Below, one piece after another: positions 1 through 5,056 of a stretch of DNA of 5,278 bases. The position numbers were made by a program, and so were the translations under genes. How positions within the stretch are numbered: the stretch's first letter is position 1; every line of letters starts with the position of its first letter. Under the pieces are notes generated by a model. It worked only from the letters and a program-made list of their open reading frames with translations, made no database searches and was not told where the DNA came from. Source of the DNA: Zoogloeaceae bacterium (GTDB lineage: Bacteria > Pseudomonadota > Gammaproteobacteria > Burkholderiales > Rhodocyclaceae); contig JAITEO010000336.1 in assembly GCA_031281985.1 (NCBI GenBank), positions 1 to 5,278 on the forward strand. The letters are read 5' to 3'.

Positions 1-149
1 ACGGACGCATCGGCAAACTGGAAATCCTCGGCTGTGCCCTGAACAAGCTGGATGTCGCCAACACCCAGGTCAAGACGCACGACGTGCGCGTCCCGGAAGG
101 CGAGGCCGAATGCGTCACCACCGGCAGCAACATCACGCTGGTCAGGTGA
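1..149 (+). CDS. C-terminal end of an unrecognised protein (5' truncated by window)
   Basis: The frame starting at base 3 stays open for 48 codons and ends at TGA 147-149. It begins GRIGKLEILGCALNKLD and ends TTGSNITLVR. 41 of the 48 codons end in G or C, as expected for a real gene in this GC-rich DNA, whereas the frame starting at base 1 hits a stop after 13 codons. The tail looks beta-rich, with alternating hydrophobic and polar residues and a Cys in each half, and no transmembrane segment is visible. I do not recognise the family and assign no function. It is followed by more than 550 bases of repeat-filled DNA, so it is probably not in the same transcription unit as the signalling genes downstream. 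Confidence 0.72.
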   Translation, partial: GRIGKLEILGCALNKLDVANTQVKTHDVRVPEGEAECVTTGSNITLVR

Positions 150-153
150 GCGG

Positions 154-175
154 GGATCAGGAATCAGGGGACAGG
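154..175. repeat. Short run of degenerate heptamers
   Basis: Three consecutive 7-mers, GGATCAG, GAATCAG and GGGACAG, start five bases after the stop of the upstream gene. This resembles the short tandemly repeated heptanucleotides known from cyanobacteria and other bacteria. The third unit read on the other strand (CTGTCCC) resembles the units of the array at 529-592, so both may be traces of one simple-repeat family. With only three imperfect units, chance cannot be excluded. Confidence 0.4.
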
Positions 176-270
176 GCGCTTGCTTTGGGGGGTGTATCCA
201 GCAGTCCGTGGTCGTGTATGGGCGCAGGCTTTCGCAGCGTAGGGATTATTGGCTGCAAAGGCGCGCAGCG

Positions 271-397
271 CCGCCAAATCCCCTCCCCTGAGAAGGGGAG
301 GCCGGGAGGGGTTTGGCGGCGGGGGAGCAGGCACCAAAGTTGGATGCAGGCCGAAGCGCCGCAAACCCCCCTCAGTCCCCCCTTGTCAGGGGGGAGG
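271..397. repeat. REP/BIME-like inverted pair of hairpin units (upstream copy)
   Basis: Two related units face away from each other. The left unit (about 282-320) reads on the minus strand. It has an 8-bp perfect stem CCTCCCCT/AGGGGAGG at 282-289 and 294-301 with a GAGA loop, then an arm ending GGGGTTTGGCGGC. The right unit (357-397) reads on the plus strand: arm CGCCGCAAACCCCCCT, then an 8-bp stem TCCCCCCT/AGGGGGGA at 376-383 and 388-395 with a TGTC loop. The spacer between them is about 36 bases. In addition, 270-279 (GCCGCCAAA) is complementary to 312-320, so the left unit can form a larger nested hairpin. Paired inverted palindromic units are the layout of REP/BIME elements, which are non-autonomous and usually moved by a RAYT transposase encoded elsewhere; none is in this window. 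No T-run follows either stem, so terminator function is doubtful. Confidence 0.72.
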
Positions 398-405
398 ATA
401 ATTTT

Positions 406-485
406 GACAGGATGAACAGGATGACCCCTCCGTTCCCTCTTGCCGGGAGGAAAGACAACCATCCTGTTCATCCTGTCATCCTGTC
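406..485. repeat. Perfect 18-bp inverted repeat made of 9-mers
   Basis: GACAGGATGAACAGGATG at 406-423 is the exact reverse complement of CATCCTGTTCATCCTGTC at 460-477, with a 36-base spacer. Each arm is two copies of a short unit: ACAGGATGA twice at 407-424, and CATCCTGT at 460-467 and 469-476. A third CATCCTGT at 477-484 extends the right arm. ACAGGATGA-type runs are a common intergenic repeat in many bacteria, from general recollection. An arm of this length could form a cruciform or an mRNA hairpin, but it lies upstream of the likely promoter and so would not be in the operon transcript. Confidence 0.75.
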
Positions 486-523
486 GAATTTCTTCTATCC
501 CTCCTTGCCAGGAGAAAAGACAA
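434..523 (+). repeat. Degenerate 26-bp direct repeat with small palindrome
   Basis: TCCCTCTTGCCGGGAGGAAA with following GACAA (434-458) recurs at 498-523 as TCCCTCCTTGCCAGGAGAAA plus AGACAA, differing by one inserted base and two substitutions. The second copy contains CTCCT-TGCC-AGGAG, a 5-bp stem with a tetraloop, reminiscent of the larger CCCCT-TGTC-AGGGG hairpins at 376-395 and 5144-5163. The first copy sits largely in the spacer of the 18-bp inverted repeat, so the two repeats are interleaved. No function is evident. Confidence 0.55.
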
Positions 524-528
524 ATCCG

Positions 529-592
529 CTCCGTCCTCCGCACTCTGTCTTCTGTCCTCCGTCTTCTGCCTTCTGCTCCCTGACCTTCTGTA
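529..592 (+). repeat. Pyrimidine-rich heptamer tandem array
   Basis: From 529 the sequence falls into eight consecutive 7-base units: CTCCGTC, CTCCGCA, CTCTGTC, TTCTGTC, CTCCGTC, TTCTGCC, TTCTGCT and CCCTGAC. One extra base follows, then TTCTGTA. The consensus is YTCYGTC. This is the short-tandem heptanucleotide type of repeat, and it is strand-asymmetric, with almost no purines except G at position 5. It ends on the possible -10 box, so the number of units would set what lies at and upstream of the -35 region of the operon. Confidence 0.65.
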
Positions 593-596
593 TAAT
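591..596 (+). promoter_or_regulatory. Possible -10 box of the operon promoter
   Basis: TATAAT, a perfect match to the sigma70 -10 consensus, stands 117 bases before the start of the MBL-GAF-HD-GYP gene. No good -35 hexamer exists at 15-19 bases upstream, because that stretch is the heptamer array. TG directly abuts the box, one base off the extended -10 position. If used, transcription would begin near 603 and leave a leader of about 110 bases. The call rests on a single hexamer and needs an activator or an alternative sigma factor to be convincing. Confidence 0.32.
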
Positions 597-700
597 CCGT
601 CGTCGCTGTTATTTTCGCGCGTGGCGCGGCGTGTTGCGGCGTATTTTAATTTTTTCGCGCCGTGGGCGCGGTTGCCGTTTGCAGGGGGACTGCGACGACT

Positions 701-704
701 GGAG
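701..704 (+). promoter_or_regulatory. Shine-Dalgarno deciding the start at 714
   Basis: GGAG lies nine bases before ATG 714 and only three before the in-frame ATG 708. Nine is a workable spacing and three is too tight, so 714 is preferred. An earlier in-frame ATG at 621 has no purine-rich site upstream and would add 31 residues not seen at the start of MBL domains. Confidence 0.5.
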
Positions 705-713
705 AATATGACG

Positions 714-2735
714 ATGGAAATAACCCTGTGGGGGGTGCGCGGCAGCATGGCGTCGCCCGCGTTGAACACTACCTTCTATGGCGGCAATACCGCCTGTATC
801 GAGCTGTGCAGCAACGCGGGAACGCTGGTTTTTTTCGACGCGGGAACGGGGTTGCGCGAAGCGGGCGCCAGCTTGCCGGATAGTGGCGAATGTCATCTGT
901 TCATTACCCACGCCCATGCCGACCACATCGTCGCGCTGTGGTTTTTCAGGCCGCTGCACTTGCCGGATTGGACCGTGCATCTGCATCTGCCCAACTGGCT
1001 GGGTTATCTGCCGGATTATTTTTTCGCGGGCGGCGTTTTTCCCGTGCCGTTCAATAGCCTCAAGGGGCACGTCATCCACCATTCCATCCGCGCCCATGAG
1101 GAAGTCTGTATCGGCACGGACAAGATGCGCGTCACCGCCCTGCCGACCTGCCATCCCGATGACTGCCTGGCGTATCGCGTCGATGTCGACGCGGCGCGCT
1201 TCTTCTACAGCGGCGACCACGAAATCAAGGCGGACGACGCGGCCTCGCTCGCCGCCACCCGCGAGATGCTGAAGGGCGCGGACATCGCCGTGGTAGACGC
1301 CACCTACGAGCGCGGCGACTACAAGAGAGGCTGGGGACACTCGACCTGGGAAGACTGGGTCGACGCCGCCCAGGGCGCCGGGGTGCGCAACCTCGTTCTC
1401 ACGCATCATGAAGTCGGCAAGAGCGATCAGGAACTCGACCGCGTGGCGCAGAAAGTGCGCGCCTACGAAAATCCCGATGGGGTGGAGGTTTTTCTCGCCC
1501 GCGAAAACCTGCACGTCCTGCCCGATGGCCCCATTCCCAGCATCCGCCTGGAAAGCGACTGGATGCTGCGCTTTCTGGATGAACTGTCGCGCTACAAGGA
1601 CGAAAACGTCAGCATGGATCGCATTCTCGCCATGGCGCGCACAGTCACCAACGCCGACGCGGGCACGATCTTTTTGGTCGATGGCGACGAACTGGCCTTC
1701 GCCTACACGCACAACGACAGCCTGTTTCCCGTCAGCGAAGCCTACAAATACGCCTATGCCACCAGCCGCCTGCCCATTTCCAAGGATTCCATCGCCGGGT
1801 ACGTCGCCTGCACCGGCGAGGCGCTGAATCTGGAGGATGTCCGCCAACTGCCGCCGGACGTGCCCTATCGCTTCAACGACCGGTTCGACTGGAGCACCGG
1901 CTATCGCACCTGCTCCATGCTGACCGTGCCCTTCCTCGATTTCGAAGGCCGGGTTTGCGGCGTGCTGCAACTCATCAACCGCCTCGTCCGCAAGACCCGC
2001 CAGCCCGCGCCCTTCACGCTCGACATGGCCTACACCGCGCGTCTCATGGCGCGCGAGGCCGGCAGCATCATCGCGCACAACGCCCTCTACCGGCGAAACG
2101 TCTACAACATCCTGAAAATGGCGCGCGTGCATGATCCTTCCGAAACCGGGCCGCATGCGGAACGGGTCGGCGCGGTCGCTTCCGAACTGTATCAACGCTG
2201 GGCGGAAAAAAACAAGCGGCCACCGGAAGAAATCCGCTACGAAAAAAGCCGCATCCGCCTGGCCGCCATGTTGCACGACATCGGCAAGGTCGGCATCAGC
2301 GATCTGATCCTGCGCAAACAGGGAAACCTGAACGAGGAAGAATATCGCATCATGCGCAGCCACACCGAACTGGGCGCTTCCATCCTCGCGGAAGAAACGG
2401 ACAGCATCAGCATATTGGCGCATGACATCGCCCTGCATCACCACCAGAAATGGAACGGCAAGGGCTACGCGGGCAGCGGCAACGAAGGACGGCTTGCCGG
2501 CAAGGAGATTCCGCTGGCGGCGCGCATCACCAGCATCGCCGACGTCTTCGACGCCCTGATTTCCCCCCGCTGCTACAAGGAAGCCTGGACGTTCGAGGAC
2601 GCGCTTGCCCTGCTGCACAAGGAAGCGGGACAACATTTCGATCCCGAACTCGTCGCCTGCATGGAAGAAATCCGCGACATGCTGCCCATGATCTATCAAC
2701 GCTTCCCGGATGCGGCAGAGCCGCCGCCGCAATGA
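714..2735 (+). CDS. MBL-fold / GAF / HD-GYP fusion, putative c-di-GMP phosphodiesterase
   Basis: A 673-residue protein with no signal peptide or membrane segment, so cytoplasmic. Residues 1-270 are a metallo-beta-lactamase fold: opening ITLWGVRGS and YGGNT, D42 in FFDAGTG, the THAHADH metal motif (H66, H68, D70, H71), H147, D168 in SGDHE, and a closing THHE (231-232). Residues about 280-455 are a GAF domain of the phosphodiesterase type (TGYR at 395-398, GVLQLINR). Its NKFDE signature is degraded: N422 and F434 remain, but K is R and the D/E are lost. Residues about 464-660 are HD-GYP: E477 and H481, HDIGK (H521, D522), H550, H576-H577 and D610, all apparent metal ligands. The name-giving GYP is GYA (584-586) and HHE is HHQ. 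It probably hydrolyses c-di-GMP under GAF control; the MBL substrate is unknown. The start is supported by GGAG at 701; ATG 708 is the alternative. It is first in an operon with the cyclase gene. Confidence 0.9.
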   Translation: MEITLWGVRGSMASPALNTTFYGGNTACIELCSNAGTLVFFDAGTGLREAGASLPDSGECHLFITHAHADHIVALWFFRPLHLPDWTVHLHLPNWLGYLPDYFFAGGVFPVPFNSLKGHVIHHSIRAHEEVCIGTDKMRVTALPTCHPDDCLAYRVDVDAARFFYSGDHEIKADDAASLAATREMLKGADIAVVDATYERGDYKRGWGHSTWEDWVDAAQGAGVRNLVLTHHEVGKSDQELDRVAQKVRAYENPDGVEVFLARENLHVLPDGPIPSIRLESDWMLRFLDELSRYKDENVSMDRILAMARTVTNADAGTIFLVDGDELAFAYTHNDSLFPVSEAYKYAYATSRLPISKDSIAGYVACTGEALNLEDVRQLPPDVPYRFNDRFDWSTGYRTCSMLTVPFLDFEGRVCGVLQLINRLVRKTRQPAPFTLDMAYTARLMAREAGSIIAHNALYRRNVYNILKMARVHDPSETGPHAERVGAVASELYQRWAEKNKRPPEEIRYEKSRIRLAAMLHDIGKVGISDLILRKQGNLNEEEYRIMRSHTELGASILAEETDSISILAHDIALHHHQKWNGKGYAGSGNEGRLAGKEIPLAARITSIADVFDALISPRCYKEAWTFEDALALLHKEAGQHFDPELVACMEEIRDMLPMIYQRFPDAAEPPPQ

Positions 2736-2748
2736 TTTTTCCACCATC

Positions 2749-4833
2749 ATGAACCGGCTTTCCCGGCACGCGCACGGGCTTTTGATGCTGGGCATCAGCC
2801 TGGGCGTCGTCTGCGGCATGCTGCTGCTCTACGTCGCCCAGCCCGCGCTCATCACCCGCCTGGATCTGAAAATCTACGACACGCTGTTGTCCTTGCGCGC
2901 CGCCTCCGCGCCACGCACCGCCGCCCGGGACCTCGTGGTCATCATCGACATCGACGAACCCTCGCTCGCGAAATACGGTCAATGGCCCTGGCCGCGCTAT
3001 CGCATCGCCGATCTCGTCGATGCGCTCCAGCGTTACCGGGTTGCCGCCATCGGCATCGATATCCTGTTTTCCGAAGCGGATCGCACTTCGCCCGCCGAAA
3101 TGCAATCCGTCCTGAAACGCGACCGGGGACTGGATCTTCGCTTTACCGGCCTGCCCGCCTCCCTGTACGATCACGACCGGCTCCTCGCCGAATCCCTGGC
3201 GCAAGCGCCCGTCGTGCTGGGCATATACGGACGTTTCAAAAGTTTGCTGCCGGAAAAGGACGCGCCGCCCGATTCCGATATTCGCATCCTCTCCCGCACG
3301 CTGCACCCCGACGACCTGCCGTACGAGACGCAACTGCACGTCCTCTCGGAAATCCGCCAGCCCCATGCCCCCCTGCGCGGCGCGGCGGCACTGGGATTCA
3401 TCAACATCGCGCCCGACTGGGACGGCATCGTGCGGCAAGCGCCGCTCCTGATGCGCATCGGGGAAAACGTCTATCCCTCGCTTGCCCTGCGTACCCTGGC
3501 GCGCGCGCTGGAAACCGAGAACGTCATCGTGGAATCCGGCGTGGACGGGCTTGCCGCGGTGCGCGTCGGCGACTATCGGGTTCCGGTCTCCGCCGAAGGC
3601 ATGCTGCACATTCCCTTCGTCGGCGCGCACAACTCCTACCCCTATTTCAGCGCCCGCGACGTATTGAGCGGCACGATCCCGCAAGAAGCGCTGGAAGGAC
3701 GCATCGCCTTCGTCGGCACCGCCGCCCCCGCCCTGATGGATCTGCGCGCCACGCCGTTCGACCCGATATACCCCGGCGTGGAAATCCATGCCGCCGAGGT
3801 CGACACCATCCTGTCGCAAAACGCCCTCCGCGTTCCCTCCTGGACGCCCTCCGCGCAATGGCTGGGCATTTTCTGCATCGGCCTCATCGCCGCCGCCGCC
3901 TTTGGCCTGGCGCGCCCCCGCGTCTACCTGCCCCTCGCCTTGTGCCTCGCGGTCGCCGTCATTTGGGGCGCATACGCCCTGTTCCTGCAAGGCGTTTTTC
4001 TCTCGCCGTTGTACGTCGTGCTGACCATCGCCCTCCAGGGCGCAAGCCTGCTGTTTTTGCGCTTCTGGCAGGAAGAAAAACAAAAGCTCATCTTGAAGAA
4101 CGCCTTTTCCCACTACGTTTCGCCCGAAATCGTCAAACGCATCACCCGGGCGCGCGGCGACCTGCTGGCCGGCGAAGAACGCGAACTTTCCATCCTGTTT
4201 ACCGACATCCGCGGCTTCACCTCCATTTCGGAACGGCTCTCGCCACAACAGACCGTCGCGCTCCTCAACCGCTACTTCACCCCCATGACCGCGCTGGTGC
4301 GCGAAAGCAGCGGCACCGTAGACAAATTCATCGGCGACGCCCTGATGGCCTTCTGGAACGCGCCGCTGGACGTGCCCAACCACGCCATCCGCGCCGTATC
4401 CGCCGCGCTCGCCATGCAGGAGACGCTCGCTCGCCTGAACAGCGAACTCCAGGCCGAATTCGGCGTGACCATCACCATAGGCGCGGGCATCCATACCGGC
4501 CCCGCCTACGTCGGCAACATGGGTTCGGCAGATACCGTCAACTACACCCTGATCGGCGACAACGTAAACATCGCCTCCCGCCTGGAAGGACTCTGCGCCC
4601 AATACGGCGTCCCCGTAATCGTCAGCGAAGCCACCAAGACACAATGCGGCGAACACTTCACCTTCCGCTTCCTGGATACCCTGCGCGTCAAAGGCAAACA
4701 ACAACCCGTCAGCATTTACCAAGCCCTGGCGGGCAGCCCTGGCGGGCAGCAGACCCTGGCGGGTAGCAGTTTGGGAGGTAACGGACAAGAGACGAAGGCG
4801 GAGGCAGAACGCCCCGCGGAGGACGGCCACTGA
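2749..4833 (+). CDS. CHASE2-domain class III adenylate cyclase, membrane-bound
   Basis: 694 residues, a usual length for this architecture. A TM helix at about 10-30 is followed by a periplasmic CHASE2 sensor (about 35-365), recognised by VIIDIDEPSLAKYGQWPWPR, IGIDILFSEADR, INIAPDWDGIVRQAP, YPSLALR and GTAAPALMDLRATPF. Three TM helices follow (about 371-388, 391-411, 415-438), then the cytoplasmic cyclase (about 475-660). Catalytic residues are present: metal aspartates D486 (FTDIRGFT) and D530 (DKFIGD), substrate-specifying K526 and T600 (YTLIGD), N607 and R611 (VNIASR). A Lys/Thr pair is the class IIIb adenylate cyclase pattern, so cAMP from ATP is expected. A low-complexity tail (about 661-694) lies beyond the domain. 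The start at 2749 is 13 bases after the upstream stop, without a clear Shine-Dalgarno, suggesting translational coupling. An in-frame ATG at 2710 would overlap the upstream gene by 26 bases and is less likely. Confidence 0.93.
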   Translation: MNRLSRHAHGLLMLGISLGVVCGMLLLYVAQPALITRLDLKIYDTLLSLRAASAPRTAARDLVVIIDIDEPSLAKYGQWPWPRYRIADLVDALQRYRVAAIGIDILFSEADRTSPAEMQSVLKRDRGLDLRFTGLPASLYDHDRLLAESLAQAPVVLGIYGRFKSLLPEKDAPPDSDIRILSRTLHPDDLPYETQLHVLSEIRQPHAPLRGAAALGFINIAPDWDGIVRQAPLLMRIGENVYPSLALRTLARALETENVIVESGVDGLAAVRVGDYRVPVSAEGMLHIPFVGAHNSYPYFSARDVLSGTIPQEALEGRIAFVGTAAPALMDLRATPFDPIYPGVEIHAAEVDTILSQNALRVPSWTPSAQWLGIFCIGLIAAAAFGLARPRVYLPLALCLAVAVIWGAYALFLQGVFLSPLYVVLTIALQGASLLFLRFWQEEKQKLILKNAFSHYVSPEIVKRITRARGDLLAGEERELSILFTDIRGFTSISERLSPQQTVALLNRYFTPMTALVRESSGTVDKFIGDALMAFWNAPLDVPNHAIRAVSAALAMQETLARLNSELQAEFGVTITIGAGIHTGPAYVGNMGSADTVNYTLIGDNVNIASRLEGLCAQYGVPVIVSEATKTQCGEHFTFRFLDTLRVKGKQQPVSIYQALAGSPGGQQTLAGSSLGGNGQETKAEAERPAEDGH
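4724..4766 (+). repeat. Three 13-mers inside the 3' end of the cyclase gene
   Basis: CCCTGGCGGGCAG occurs at 4724-4736 and 4737-4749 in direct tandem. After four bases it recurs as CCCTGGCGGGTAG at 4754-4766. Because 13 is not a multiple of three, the tandem copies are read in different frames, while the first and third are 30 bases apart and both encode LAGS. The repeat starts immediately after the last conserved residues of the cyclase domain (IYQAL), so the tail GSPGGQQTLAGSSLGG looks like a recent slippage or duplication product rather than a conserved part of the enzyme. Each unit holds a small GCCC-TGGC-GGGC hairpin. Confidence 0.75.
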
Positions 4834-5056
4834 CCGTAGACAACGCTCCAATCCGGCCTTCCTCCATTTCGGGATAGATGAAATGAGCGGGATTCGTTGG
4901 CGGCGATGATGAGAGAAAACAATCTCACAACAAACCACAAGGGGGCACAAACACAATGGAAACGGGGGTGCGATTAAAAGTGGAGGAAGTCAAAGTGATA
5001 TTTCCCTTGCCTTTGCTGGTTTCCCAAGGCTGGGCGTATCTTGGGCGCGCGGTTTG
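4834..5056. other. Intergenic DNA after the operon, nothing convincing
   Basis: No gene with supporting codon bias is seen here and no strong intrinsic terminator follows the cyclase stop. The only dyad near the stop is CATTTC at 4865-4870 with GAAATG at 4880-4885 (6 bp, 9-base loop), which is AT-rich and lacks a T-run. Base composition is more AT-rich than in the operon (for example 4911-4957 and 4973-5010). Confidence 0.6.

Larger units (their letters stand above)
150..713. other. Repeat-rich intergenic region upstream of the signalling operon
   Basis: These 564 bases hold no convincing gene. Short open frames on both strands cross the repeats and translate into low-complexity strings (for example HPVHPV and PPLSGGR) typical of translated intergenic repeats. 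At least four repeat families are packed here and are listed separately: heptamers, hairpin pair, 9-mer inverted repeat and pyrimidine heptamer array. The stretch 176-270 and the bases 597-700 show no feature I can support, apart from a loose direct similarity between the TTTTCGCGC-containing segments near 612 and 652. Regulatory sites for the operon should lie in the last 130 bases. Confidence 0.8.

Noticed and set aside
376..405. Rho-independent terminator of the upstream gene
   Set aside because: The GC stem is strong but is followed by AGGATAATTTTG rather than a T-run, and it lies 230 bases after the stop codon.
157..543. A 128-codon minus-strand frame in the upstream intergenic region
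   Set aside because: It is built almost entirely from translated repeats (HPVHPV, LPPDKGGLRGVCG), with no ribosome site or homology that I can see.
621..713. N-terminal extension of the MBL-GAF-HD-GYP protein from ATG 621
   Set aside because: There is no ribosome binding site, the MBL fold normally begins with the beta strand that starts at residue 1 of the 714 start, and GGAG at 701 favours 714.
609..2819. A 736-codon open frame on the minus strand opposite the MBL-GAF-HD-GYP gene
   Set aside because: Its translation is low-complexity with no recognisable domain, while the plus strand shows three families with catalytic motifs in order. Long antisense frames are expected opposite GC-rich codons.
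2982..4766. A 594-codon plus-strand frame overlapping the cyclase gene
   Set aside because: The translation is mostly Arg, Pro, Ala and His, as typical of an out-of-frame read of GC-rich coding DNA.
2527..4956. An 809-codon open frame on the minus strand opposite the cyclase gene
   Set aside because: It has a Gly/Ala/Gln/Asp-rich composition without motifs and lies opposite a well-identified CHASE2 cyclase. It is a shadow of high third-position GC.
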